Positions 26,158-34,678 of a DNA stretch of 64,000 nucleotides are shown here, piece by piece. The stretch covers positions 924,501-988,500 of the forward strand of contig NZ_JAEANY010000001.1 of NCBI RefSeq assembly GCF_016019885.1. Direction: 5' to 3'. This DNA is from Aurantiacibacter sediminis (GTDB lineage: Bacteria; Pseudomonadota; Alphaproteobacteria; Sphingomonadales; Sphingomonadaceae). Below the pieces are notes generated by a model. That model was not told the DNA's origin and searched no databases. It saw nothing but the letters and a program-made list of their open reading frames with translations. Every line of letters starts with the position of its first letter. Position 1 is the first letter of the stretch. The translations under genes and the position numbers were made by a program.

Positions 26158-26276
26158 GATTGGCTCCTTCCTTGGTCTCACCCCTAGGAAGGCAGGGGCT
26201 GGATCGGCCACCGGGGCTCCCGTTCCTAACCTCCGCAGGAACGCTTCTCCGCCGGGCAGCGATAGTTTCAGTCGTA
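26158..26276 (-). promoter_or_regulatory. Structured 5' leader of the PLP gene (candidate cis-regulator)
   Basis: Hairpin A (7-bp CGTTCCT/AGGAACG, 26221-26243) precedes hairpin B (7-bp CCTTCCT/AGGAAGG, 26166-26192). One arm of B is the ribosome binding site AAGGAAGGAG. The AGGAA of A can pair with TTCCT of B, so alternative pairings that hide or free the site are possible. It matches no riboswitch class I can name. Confidence 0.5.
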
Positions 26277-26303
26277 ATTATATGCGGCGGCGATTCTGCG
26301 CAA
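26277..26303 (-). promoter_or_regulatory. Sigma-70-like promoter for the PLP gene
   Basis: A perfect -10 TATAAT (26282-26277) has TTGCGC 15 bases upstream. It reads into the structured leader. The short spacer is suboptimal. Confidence 0.5.
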
Positions 26304-26320
26304 GCCTTACGCCCAGTCTG

Positions 26321-27754
26321 TCAGCCGAGCATCGGGGCGATCGCGAAAACCACGGCGACGATCACGAAAATGCCGATTAGATCGAGTGTCAGGCCCGCTT
26401 TGACAAGGCGTGGAAGGGCAATGCGGCCGGTCGACCAGGCAATGGCATTTGGCCCCGTTCCGGCGGGGAGGACAAAGCCCCAGCTCGCCGCCAGCGCGAC
26501 GGGCATGGCGAGCAAGAGAATCGTTTCCGCATCGCCGCCAATCGCCACGGCCAGTGCGGCGACCACGGGCATGATGCCACTCGCTGTCGCGACATTGCTC
26601 GCAAATTCGGTGATCAGCACGACCATCGCCACCAGCGCGAGTGCGATCAGGAATAGCGGGACACCCGCAAGCGGCAGCAGCGCATTGCCGAGCCAGTCGG
26701 CAAGGCCGGTGCGCATCATTGCGCCAGCGAGCGCCAGTCCGCCTCCGAACATGAGCAATACGCCCCACGGTGCGCGGTCGGCTTCCCTCCATTCAAGCAG
26801 GCGGCGGCCCGATCCGTCGGGCAGCACGAACAGGGCGAGGCTCGCGGCGATGGCAATCGTCCCGTCGGTCACCGCGCCCTCGGGCAGGTAGGGCGCGGCA
26901 AAGCCACGCAGCATCCAGGCGAGGAAAGTGATTACGATGACCGGCACCAGCCGCCGCTCCGCACTGCTCCAGTCCCCGGGCGGATCGATGGCCGCTCGCG
27001 CCGATGGAATGTCGAACGGATGAGCGGAAATGCGCTGCACCCTCGCGATGATTACCGCAGCAATCGGAATCCCGATCACCACGATCGGGACGCCAAAGAG
27101 CGCCCAGCGTGCGAAGGTGATCTCGACGCCCGAAATCTCCCGAAGCAAATCCGCGCCGATGGCATTGGTGGGGGAGCCGATGATGGTGCCAAGCCCGCCA
27201 ATACTTGCCGCGAAGGCCAGGCCCATCGGCAACGCACCAAATAGGCCGGATTGCTCGATCTCGCCATCCCTACGCGCGACGGCTCCACCAGCCAGCACCG
27301 CGAGCGCCATCGGCATCATGATCAGCGCGGTGGAGGTATTGCTGATGATGTTCGACAGGATCGCAGCTGCAATCATGAAGCCCAGCAACAGTCCGAATTC
27401 CCCGCCACGCCCGCCGATCCGGTCAAGAATCCACGCGGCGAGACGCTTGTGCATGCCGGTCCGCTCGATGGCGAGGGCGATGAATGCACCGCCCAGCAGC
27501 AGGAAGATAATGGGCGAATAGTAATCGCCAGCAACTTCGCGCGCAGTCCCGCCGCCAAAGAAAGGCGCAATTATGAACGGAAGCAAGCCGGTGACCGGCA
27601 GCGAAACGGCCTGCGTCATCCACCATGTCGCCATCCAGGCGATAAGCCCGGCCGCATTCCAGGCCGGAACGCCCATGCTCTCTGGCGCAGGCACCAGCAG
27701 GGTGAGCGCAAACAGCGCCGGGCCAAGCCAGAAGCCTATGCGTTCTGCAGTCAT
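26321..27754 (-). CDS. DASS-family (SLC13) dicarboxylate/anion:sodium symporter
   Basis: A 477-residue inner-membrane transporter with about 12 hydrophobic segments. DASS motifs are visible: the first SNT repeat in SNIISNTSTALIMMPMAL, GGLGTIIGSPTNAIG, the second repeat in LITEFASNVATASGIMP and GFVLPAGTGPNAI. Substrates of the family include succinate, malate, citrate or sulfate; the exact one cannot be read here. It precedes the PLP gene on the same strand, with a promoter in the gap. Confidence 0.9.
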   Translation of the reverse strand: MTAERIGFWLGPALFALTLLVPAPESMGVPAWNAAGLIAWMATWWMTQAVSLPVTGLLPFIIAPFFGGGTAREVAGDYYSPIIFLLLGGAFIALAIERTGMHKRLAAWILDRIGGRGGEFGLLLGFMIAAAILSNIISNTSTALIMMPMALAVLAGGAVARRDGEIEQSGLFGALPMGLAFAASIGGLGTIIGSPTNAIGADLLREISGVEITFARWALFGVPIVVIGIPIAAVIIARVQRISAHPFDIPSARAAIDPPGDWSSAERRLVPVIVITFLAWMLRGFAAPYLPEGAVTDGTIAIAASLALFVLPDGSGRRLLEWREADRAPWGVLLMFGGGLALAGAMMRTGLADWLGNALLPLAGVPLFLIALALVAMVVLITEFASNVATASGIMPVVAALAVAIGGDAETILLLAMPVALAASWGFVLPAGTGPNAIAWSTGRIALPRLVKAGLTLDLIGIFVIVAVVFAIAPMLG

Positions 27755-27825
27755 GCGATACTGTCCCTCCCGCGCGAATTGCGATACCTTCTAGGCAATC
27801 AGGCACCAGCGGCAAGGAGGATAGG

Positions 27826-28203
27826 ATGGCAGAAGCAAAGGTTCTGGGGATTGGCGGATTGTTTATCCGATCGGCAGACCCCGCGCGAATGGCTGCGTGG
27901 TATCGCGATCACCTCGGCATCGCTGCTACCGAAAGCGGGCAACCCACGCCTTCAGGCGAGTGGGTCTGGATGCAGAATGCGGGGCCGACGGTGTTTGCTG
28001 GCTTCAAAGCCGATAGCGATTACTGGCAAGGCGATAGGCAAGTGATGCTCAATCTTCGCGTCGAGGGATTGGAAGCAATTCTGACCCGCCTTGCCGCCGC
28101 TGGGATTGAGCATTCCCACCGCGAAAGCATGGACGGCGTCGGCGATTTCGCCCGGATCGAGGACTGCGATGGAAATCCTATCGAGCTGTGGGAGCCAGCG
28201 TAG
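27826..28203 (+). CDS. VOC (glyoxalase/bleomycin resistance-like) family protein
   Basis: A 125-residue single-module VOC protein. LFIRSADPARMAAWYRDHLGIAA begins the first beta-alpha-beta unit, and the final RIEDCDGNPIELWEP carries the family C-terminal metal-ligand Glu. It has the fold of lactoylglutathione lyases and dioxygenases, but the reaction is undetermined. AAGGAGG stands before the ATG. Confidence 0.85.
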   Translation: MAEAKVLGIGGLFIRSADPARMAAWYRDHLGIAATESGQPTPSGEWVWMQNAGPTVFAGFKADSDYWQGDRQVMLNLRVEGLEAILTRLAAAGIEHSHRESMDGVGDFARIEDCDGNPIELWEPA

Positions 28204-28263
28204 GGGCGCTCGCATAGCTATTCCCCCTAGCGCCGCCTCGCTTCGCTTGGCACAAGCGCCCAC

Positions 28264-29463
28264 ATGGCTACCAAAACCGTTGCAATGCTTACCGCAGGCG
28301 GCCTTGCGCCGTGTCTTTCCTCTGCCGTTGGCGGGCTAATCGAACGATACACCGAAGTTGCGCCCAACATTCGGCTGATCGCTTATCGCAATGGCTATGC
28401 GGGCTTGCTGACGGGCGATTATGTCGAAGTGCCGGACAAAGTCCGCAAGACCGCCGGACGGCTCCATGCCTTTGGCGGCTCGCCCATCGGCAACAGCCGG
28501 GTGAAGCTCACCAATGTCGAGGATTGCGTGAAGCGCGGACTGGTGAAGGAGGGCGAAAATCCGCTCGAAATCGCCGCTCGCCAGCTGACGAAGGACGGTG
28601 TCGATGTGCTTCACACTATCGGCGGGGACGATACCAATACCGCTGCGGCTGACCTTGCAGCCTATCTCAAAGCGAATGATTACGACCTCACCGTGGTCGG
28701 CCTGCCCAAGACGATCGACAATGATGTGATCCCGATCAAGCAATCGCTCGGTGCCTATACCGCAGCAGAGCAGGGCGCGGTCTACGCGCGCAATATCATC
28801 GCCGAACACTCGGCCAATCCGCGCATGCTGATCGTGCACGAGGTCATGGGGCGGCATTGTGGCTGGCTCACCGCTGCCACGGCTTTCGCTCACCATAGCT
28901 GGGTCAAAAGCGCGCCCTTTGCCGAATGGCCCGAGAATGCCGCTGCGCGCTGGGATGTGCACGGCGTCTACATTCCCGAACGCGCTTTCGACATCGCAGC
29001 AGAGGCAGAGCGGCTCAAGCGCGTGATGGATGCACAGGACGGGGTGAACCTGTTCATTTCCGAAGGCGCGGGCGTCGACGAAATCGTCGCTGTGATGGAA
29101 GCCGCCGGAGAAGAGGTGCCGCGCGATGCATTCGGCCATGTGAAGCTGGACAAAGTCAATCCCGGCCAGTGGTTCGCCACGAAGCTGGCAGAGGCCGTCG
29201 GCGCGGAAAAGGTGCTCGTCCAGAAAAGCGGCTATTTCTCACGTTCGGCCCCTGCCAATGATGCCGATCTCGCCTTGATCAAGGCCTGCACCAATCGCGC
29301 GGTCGATGCCGCGCTGAGCGGCGAGCCCGGCGTGATCGGGCAGGATGAAGAACGCGGCGATGAGCTTCGCTCGATCGAGTTCTCCCGCATCAAGGGCGGC
29401 AAGCATTTCGATTCGGGACAGGAATGGTTCGTCGAGCTGCTGCGCGATCTGGGGCAGGCCTGA
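28264..29463 (+). CDS. pfp: Pyrophosphate-dependent 6-phosphofructokinase
   Basis: A 399-residue phosphofructokinase. The PPi-specific signature is seen in HTIGGDDTNTAA, where Asp replaces the Gly of ATP enzymes, and in LPKTIDNDVIPIKQS with the catalytic PKTIDND. MGRHCGW, YIPERAF and the C-terminal sequence complete the core. PPi-PFK works reversibly in glycolysis and gluconeogenesis. No ATP-PFK is seen in the window. Confidence 0.92.
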   Translation: MATKTVAMLTAGGLAPCLSSAVGGLIERYTEVAPNIRLIAYRNGYAGLLTGDYVEVPDKVRKTAGRLHAFGGSPIGNSRVKLTNVEDCVKRGLVKEGENPLEIAARQLTKDGVDVLHTIGGDDTNTAAADLAAYLKANDYDLTVVGLPKTIDNDVIPIKQSLGAYTAAEQGAVYARNIIAEHSANPRMLIVHEVMGRHCGWLTAATAFAHHSWVKSAPFAEWPENAAARWDVHGVYIPERAFDIAAEAERLKRVMDAQDGVNLFISEGAGVDEIVAVMEAAGEEVPRDAFGHVKLDKVNPGQWFATKLAEAVGAEKVLVQKSGYFSRSAPANDADLALIKACTNRAVDAALSGEPGVIGQDEERGDELRSIEFSRIKGGKHFDSGQEWFVELLRDLGQA

Positions 29464-29535
29464 CGCAGCGAAGCTGACTGTTTCACAACCGCATCGTTCA
29501 GTCTGCGATCAGTCGCTCTCGCTTATAAGAAGAGC

Positions 29536-30198
29536 ATGAATCGCAGACATTTTCTTGCCTCAACCGGCTCGGCTGCCATAACTTTCGGCGCCGCCCCTTC
29601 GCTGGCGCTGGCACAGGGCGGACGAGACTTTGCCTATGACTGGGAAATCGGCCCGGTAATTCGTGGGCGTAACTATTCGGTCGGCATGCCGCCGCATCCG
29701 GTGGTGACGCGTGACGGCTGGTATTTCGACTTTCCCGGCCCGCGCCGCCGCGATGGACATGTGCATTATATTACGCGCCCAAGCGGCCCGCTGGACCGGG
29801 CGCGCGGTATCCGCATTCGCTTTCGCATCGATGCGCGTCGCAACACCCGTTTCGTGCCGCAGGAACATCCCGATCTCCACGCAACGCTCTCCCTATACCT
29901 TCAAGAGAATGGCGATGACTGGAGCGGACGGGGACGCGGTGAATTCTCGCGGTGGTATTCGCCGACCGCTGCTCTCATTGAGCTAACTCCCGGCGCACAT
30001 GAGGCGAGCATCATGTTCGATGAGAACTGGATTTCGGTGATGGGATCGAACCGTAATCGCAATCCGCGCGAATTTGCAGCCATGCTGGCCCGGGTCGGTA
30101 CGGTCGGGATCACATTCGGTTCGCGGCAGGCGCGAGGTCACGGCGTATTTGCGACCGCCCCGGCGCGCTTCGAACTTCTGGACTTTGCTATCATCTGA
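29536..30198 (+). CDS. Tat-exported protein of unknown function
   Basis: A 220-residue protein with a twin-arginine signal (MNRRHFLASTGSAAITFGAA) and cleavage after LALAQ. The mature part is beta-rich with LDRARGIRIRFRIDARR and ends in a strand. I recognise no family; concanavalin-like or lectin-like folds are possible. A Tat signal implies the protein folds before export. It is a single gene between pfp and the S9 peptidase. Confidence 0.55.
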   Translation: MNRRHFLASTGSAAITFGAAPSLALAQGGRDFAYDWEIGPVIRGRNYSVGMPPHPVVTRDGWYFDFPGPRRRDGHVHYITRPSGPLDRARGIRIRFRIDARRNTRFVPQEHPDLHATLSLYLQENGDDWSGRGRGEFSRWYSPTAALIELTPGAHEASIMFDENWISVMGSNRNRNPREFAAMLARVGTVGITFGSRQARGHGVFATAPARFELLDFAII

Positions 30199-30287
30199 CG
30201 GGTCCGGAGCTGTTTGCCGGACCCTTGCTGCTGTGCGGATGAAAGCTTACCCTCATCCCGGGACCTAATTCCGGGAGAGATTCTGCC

Positions 30288-32219
30288 ATGCCGCATCCAT
30301 TCAAGCTATTGCTTTCCGCCAGCCTACTCGCTGTCGCTGCACCGATCGGCACCACCCCTGCCATAGCGCAGGAAATGTCCGAAGAGACGCAGACGCGCAC
30401 CTATTCGGCTGAAGAATTCTACACCTCGACCAGCTACGGCTCCGTCGGAGGCAACGCGCATGCCTTTTCGCCTGATGGCGACCACGTGCTGATCACCAGC
30501 GATGCGAGCGGCGTGCTCAATGCCTATTGGCTGCCTATCGATGGCGGTGAACCGATGCAGCTGACCAATTCGACCACCGATGCCTACCGCGCCACCAGTG
30601 GTTTCCCTACTGACGGCCGAATCCTCTTTTCCGCCGATGCGGGCGGAAATGAGCGTAACCACGTCTTCGTGCGGGAGGAGGATGGTTCGATCCGCGACCT
30701 GACGCCGGGGGAAGAAACACGCGCAGGCTTCGCCGGATGGAACGAGGACGGAACCCATTTTTACATCGAGACTAATGAGCGCGACGCGTCGGTTTCCGAT
30801 GTCTACCGCTATTCCGCCACTGACTATTCGCGCGAGCTCGTCTTCGAAAATCCGGGCGGCTATTTCCTTGGCTCGCGATCTCCCGATGGCCGCTATCAAT
30901 TGCTGACCAGCGTGCGCACCAATTCGGACAGCGATATCTATCTCGTCGATCTGGAGGGTGACCGGACACCGGTCCACATCACGCCGCATGAAGGCGATGT
31001 ATCGCACGGCGATCAAGGCTTCACCGCGGATGGTAGCAAGGTGATCTACTCGACCAACGAATTCGGCGAATTCGCCCAAAGCTGGACTTATGAAATCGCC
31101 ACTGGCGAGCGCGAATTGCTGGCCGAAGACGATTGGGATGTGTCCTATGTGGGCTTCTCAGACAGCGGCCGCTATCGCATCACATCCTTCAATCGTGACG
31201 GCACCAGCGACGCGGTGCTTTACGACACGGTGAGAGGCCGCGAGATTACTTTGGAAGGCGTGCCGGAGGGGAACATGGGCGCTTTCCGCTTCTCGCCTGA
31301 CGAAGGCATGGTGCTGTTCTCAGCCAATACCGACACGTCGCCGACTGATCTCTACATCTCCAACCTTGAAACGGGAGAAACCCGCCGCCTGACGAGCGCG
31401 CTGAACCCCGCGATTGACGAGAGCGATCTGGTGAATAGCAGCGTCCTTCGCTTCGCCAGCTATGACGGGGTCGAGATACCCGGCATCCTCTATCGCCCTC
31501 ATGGTGCGAGTGCGGACAGCCCTGCGCCCGCCGTGGTGTGGGTGCATGGCGGGCCGGGCGGGCAGAGCCGTCGCGGTTACAATCCGGCGATCCAGCACCT
31601 GGTGAACCATGGCTATGCGGTTTATGCGATCAACAATCGCGGCTCCTCGGGCTACGGCAAGACTTTCTTCCATATGGATGACCAGCGCCACGGCGATGCC
31701 GACCTGCGCGACGTCACCGCCTCTGCCGATTACCTGCAGGGTCTCGACTGGATTGCCGATGATCGGATCGCCATCGCAGGCGGTTCCTACGGCGGATATA
31801 TGACCGCTGCCGCGCTCGCTTTCCATCCGGAAGTCTTCGACGCCGGGATCAACATCTTCGGCGTGACCAACTGGGTACGTACGCTCGAATCGATCCCCGC
31901 TTGGTGGGGCCCGCAGCGCGACGCGCTGTATGACGAGCTGGGCGATCCGGCGACCGATGGTGAGCGGCTGCGCGCCATTTCACCGCTGTTCCATGCGGAC
32001 AATATCACCAGCCCCATGCTGGTGGTGCAAGGCGCCAATGACCCGCGCGTGTTGCAGGTTGAAAGTGATGAACTGGTCGAGGCGATCCGCGCCAATGGGG
32101 TGCCGGTCGAATACGTCCTCTTCCCCGACGAAGGCCATGGTTTCGCGCGCCGCGAAAACCGGATCACGGCATCAGAAGCCTATGTGACTTTCCTCGACGA
32201 GCATGTCGGGGCCGAGTGA
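30288..32219 (+). CDS. S9 family prolyl oligopeptidase-like peptidase
   Basis: A 643-residue secreted enzyme (signal LLSASLLAVAAPIGTTPAIA). An N-terminal beta-propeller (about residues 50-380) regulates access. The C-terminal alpha/beta-hydrolase has Ser500 in AIAGGSYGGYM, Asp585 in GANDPRV and His617 in DEGHGF. It cleaves oligopeptides, probably in the periplasm. A bidirectional terminator follows. Confidence 0.93.
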   Translation: MPHPFKLLLSASLLAVAAPIGTTPAIAQEMSEETQTRTYSAEEFYTSTSYGSVGGNAHAFSPDGDHVLITSDASGVLNAYWLPIDGGEPMQLTNSTTDAYRATSGFPTDGRILFSADAGGNERNHVFVREEDGSIRDLTPGEETRAGFAGWNEDGTHFYIETNERDASVSDVYRYSATDYSRELVFENPGGYFLGSRSPDGRYQLLTSVRTNSDSDIYLVDLEGDRTPVHITPHEGDVSHGDQGFTADGSKVIYSTNEFGEFAQSWTYEIATGERELLAEDDWDVSYVGFSDSGRYRITSFNRDGTSDAVLYDTVRGREITLEGVPEGNMGAFRFSPDEGMVLFSANTDTSPTDLYISNLETGETRRLTSALNPAIDESDLVNSSVLRFASYDGVEIPGILYRPHGASADSPAPAVVWVHGGPGGQSRRGYNPAIQHLVNHGYAVYAINNRGSSGYGKTFFHMDDQRHGDADLRDVTASADYLQGLDWIADDRIAIAGGSYGGYMTAAALAFHPEVFDAGINIFGVTNWVRTLESIPAWWGPQRDALYDELGDPATDGERLRAISPLFHADNITSPMLVVQGANDPRVLQVESDELVEAIRANGVPVEYVLFPDEGHGFARRENRITASEAYVTFLDEHVGAE

Positions 32220-32233
32220 TCGCGCTGAAAACA

Positions 32234-32266
32234 AAAAAGGGCGGTCCCAGTGGGGCCGCCCTTTTT
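32234..32266. terminator. Bidirectional terminator between the S9 peptidase and infC
   Basis: A stem of GGGCGG-TCCC / GGGG-CCGCCC with a 3-base loop is flanked by A5 and T5, so it can serve both converging genes. Confidence 0.92.
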
Positions 32267-32288
32267 GAATTCGGTTTCTGAATAAAGC

Positions 32289-32831
32289 TTATTTCGGTGC
32301 GAGCACCATCAGCATCTGGCGGCCTTCGAGGCGCGGGAAGGCTTCGACCTTGGCGATTTCCGCCACATCGTCCTGCACCCGCTTCAGCAGGTCCATGCCC
32401 AAATGCTGGTGCGCCATTTCACGTCCGCGAAAGCGCAGGGTGACTTTCACCTTGTCGCCATTGTCGATGAACTTGTTCACATTGCGCATCTTCACATCGT
32501 AATCATGGGTGTCGATGTTGGGGCGCATCTTCACTTCCTTGATATCTTGCGTTTTCTGCGTCTTGCGCGCGGCGTTCGCCTTTTTCTGCGCTTCGTAGCG
32601 ATACTTGCCGACATCGAGGAATTTGCACACCGGCGGGTTCGCATTGGGCGAGACCTCGACGAGATTCAGGCCCTTGTCCGCAGCCTGCTCGATCGCCTCA
32701 TTGGTGTACATCACGCCGAGATTTTCGCCCTCGTCATCAATGACGCGGACCTTCTCGGACTGAATGAAATTGTCGTATTTCGGGCCGGATTTGACCGGCG
32801 GTGCCATATTGCGGCGGGGTGGACGTGGTAT
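32289..32831 (-). CDS. infC: Translation initiation factor IF-3
   Basis: A 180-residue protein (from the proposed start) with the IF-3 N domain (VRVIDDEGENLGVMYTNEA), linker and C domain (KVKVTLRFRGREMAH). It prevents 70S joining and proofreads start codons. The start is proposed as ATA at 32831, because AAGGAG lies exactly 7 bases upstream and the N-terminal residues PRPPRRNMAPPV follow. A TTG at 32864 (191 residues) and ATG 32807 are alternatives without a comparable ribosome binding site. Confidence 0.9.
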   Translation of the reverse strand: MPRPPRRNMAPPVKSGPKYDNFIQSEKVRVIDDEGENLGVMYTNEAIEQAADKGLNLVEVSPNANPPVCKFLDVGKYRYEAQKKANAARKTQKTQDIKEVKMRPNIDTHDYDVKMRNVNKFIDNGDKVKVTLRFRGREMAHQHLGMDLLKRVQDDVAEIAKVEAFPRLEGRQMLMVLAPK

Positions 32832-32838
32832 GGAATCG

Positions 32839-32844
32839 CTCCTT
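32839..32844 (-). promoter_or_regulatory. Shine-Dalgarno of infC that decides an ATA start
   Basis: AAGGAG with seven bases (CGATTCC) to the ATA codon. In known cases a rare start codon lets IF-3 repress its own translation. Confidence 0.6.
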
Positions 32845-32900
32845 GAATGGTTTGTCTCAGTCAAACCTATGTAAGGCGTAACGGACGGGATTGCCAGAGT

Positions 32901-33620
32901 TTAGGCAGCCTCGCGCCACAAAGGAAATCTGGCGAGGCGCTCGCCCGCCGGAACAATCGCATCCACGGCACTCGCCGGTTGTAGCGCTTTCAGGATTGCT
33001 GGATCGCCTGCATTCATGCCGCCAGTGAGCGCGCCAAAGGCCGGGAGTATCATCCTCCCGCAGGTCGCATCCTCATTATGACCCACCACCGCGCAGGGGC
33101 GGCGAATGTGGCGTTGGCGTATTTTTACCTGCACGCGCGGATGAAAGTGGCCGGAAAGCTCGGGCCGCGTTTCCCCGCGCTTGGCGATGTGGCGTAGCAC
33201 TGTCCCGTTCACCACCAACTCCTCGACAACAGTGCCACCCGATTTTGCCTCCATCGCCGGATCGTGGTTGCCGGTGATCCACACCCAGTCGACCGCGCGG
33301 GTTAGGGCGCTCAGCATGCCTGCCGCGTGCTCCTCAAGCCGCTGTGACCCATCCGAATCGTGGAAATTGTCACCCAGTGTGTAAAGCCGCCGCGCGCCGG
33401 TAATGCGGATTGCGTCGGCCACCCGCTCAAGTGTTTCGCGACTATCGTAGGGCGGCAACATCTGCCCGTGTCGTGCATAAAAGCTCGCCTTTTCAAGGTG
33501 CAGATCTGCCACCAGCAGCGCATTCTCGCGCGGCCAGAACAGCGCCCGCGCACCGCCATCCTGCGGCACGAGCACGAATTCATCTCCGCAAAAGGGGAAG
33601 GTGAACGAAACGAGAACCAT
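32901..33620 (-). CDS. pdeM: Ligase-associated DNA damage response endonuclease PdeM
   Basis: A 239-residue calcineurin-like phosphoesterase. Metal-binding motifs are LLVADLHLEKASFYARHGQ, GDNFHD, GNHD and GHFHP. The LPPYDSRETLERVADAI segment is typical for PdeM. Usual partners (DNA ligase, helicase, exonuclease) are not adjacent here. Start ATG 33620 has GAGGAAACC in front. Upstream is the repeat element and divergent hemF. Confidence 0.85.
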   Translation of the reverse strand: MVLVSFTFPFCGDEFVLVPQDGGARALFWPRENALLVADLHLEKASFYARHGQMLPPYDSRETLERVADAIRITGARRLYTLGDNFHDSDGSQRLEEHAAGMLSALTRAVDWVWITGNHDPAMEAKSGGTVVEELVVNGTVLRHIAKRGETRPELSGHFHPRVQVKIRQRHIRRPCAVVGHNEDATCGRMILPAFGALTGGMNAGDPAILKALQPASAVDAIVPAGERLARFPLWREAA

Positions 33621-33656
33621 GGTTTCCTCATTGCCGAGAGATTGATGCTCTGACAA

Positions 33657-33785
33657 CCCCCTCCCGCCTGCGGGAGGGGGGCGAGACTTGCAACCGCGCC
33701 AGCGGTTGCTTAGTCGCAGCGGGGTGGGCCTCTCGGCCCAGCGCTTCACGCGCCCACCCCCGGCCCCTCCCGCAGGCGGGAGGGG
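33657..33785. repeat. Interspersed palindromic repeat element, copy 2 (double)
   Basis: Two perfect stems CCCCTCCCGC/GCGGGAGGGG (33658-33679 and 33764-33785) enclose a CAACCGC/GCGGTTG stem (33691-33708) and GGGTGGGC/GCCCACCC arms. It shares its core with 16332-16414. It lies between divergent pdeM and hemF; the hemF ribosome binding site begins right after it. Confidence 0.85.
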
Positions 33786-33797
33786 AGAGGAGACCGA

Positions 33798-34655
33798 ATG
33801 ACCGAGTGGAATAAACACACTGCCGAGGCCCGCACATGGTTCGAATCCCTGCGCGACCGCATCTGCGCCGAATTCGAGGCGATTGAGCGCGAGGCGGGCT
33901 CGGACGCGAGCTTTGCATACAAGCAGTGGGACCGCGAGACCGAGGATGGCACCGACGGCGGCGGCGGAACGCAGGGCCTGATGAAAGGCAAGGTGTTTGA
34001 GAAAGTCGGGGTCAATGTCTCGACCGTGTCCGGCGCTTTCTCCGAAAAATTCGCCGATCAGGTGAATGGCGCGAGCGCGGAGCATCCCGAATTCACCGCC
34101 ACCGGCATTTCGCTCGTCGCGCATATGCGCAATCCGCATGTCCCCAATGTGCATATGAACACGCGTTTCCTGACGACGCAGGCCGCATGGTTCGGCGGCG
34201 GGGCGGACCTCAACCCGGCGCTGCCCTATGATGAGGATACGCAAGGCTTCCACGCCCGCCTCCGCGCAGCATGCTCAGCGCACAATCCCACCTACTATGA
34301 TCGCTTCAAGAAATGGGCGGACGACTATTTCTACATTCCCCACCGCGGCGTGCATCGCGGCATGGGCGGAATCTTCTATGACCACCTCGAATGCGATGAC
34401 GACCCGAGCTTCGATCGCAATTTGGCCTTCACGAAGGACGTGGGCGAGGCCTTCCTCGACATCTATCCCAAGCTGGTGCGCGGACGAATGGAGCAGGAAT
34501 GGAGCGATGCCGAGAAGCTGCAACAACTCGAATGGCGCGGCCGCTATGCCGAGTTCAACCTGGTCTATGACCGGGGGACTCTGTTCGGGTTGAAGACCGG
34601 CGGCAATATTGACGCGATTCTGATGAGCCTGCCGCCTGAGGCGGTTTGGAGTTGA
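33798..34655 (+). CDS. hemF: Oxygen-dependent coproporphyrinogen III oxidase
   Basis: HemF decarboxylates coproporphyrinogen III with O2 in heme synthesis. The 285 residues show the full HemF pattern: AHMRNPHVPNVHMNTRF, AAWFGGGADLNP, FKKWADDYFYIPHR and EFNLVYDRGTLFGLKTGG with catalytic residues intact. AGAGGAG lies before the ATG. The gene is read alone, away from pdeM. Confidence 0.97.
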   Translation: MTEWNKHTAEARTWFESLRDRICAEFEAIEREAGSDASFAYKQWDRETEDGTDGGGGTQGLMKGKVFEKVGVNVSTVSGAFSEKFADQVNGASAEHPEFTATGISLVAHMRNPHVPNVHMNTRFLTTQAAWFGGGADLNPALPYDEDTQGFHARLRAACSAHNPTYYDRFKKWADDYFYIPHRGVHRGMGGIFYDHLECDDDPSFDRNLAFTKDVGEAFLDIYPKLVRGRMEQEWSDAEKLQQLEWRGRYAEFNLVYDRGTLFGLKTGGNIDAILMSLPPEAVWS

Positions 34656-34678
34656 TACGAAGGAAAAAGGGATAGGTC

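Noticed and set aside
32901-34253. A 450-residue reading of the pdeM frame extending through hemF
   Set aside because: The extension runs antisense through hemF and across a palindromic repeat; the real start is ATG 33620 with a ribosome binding site.
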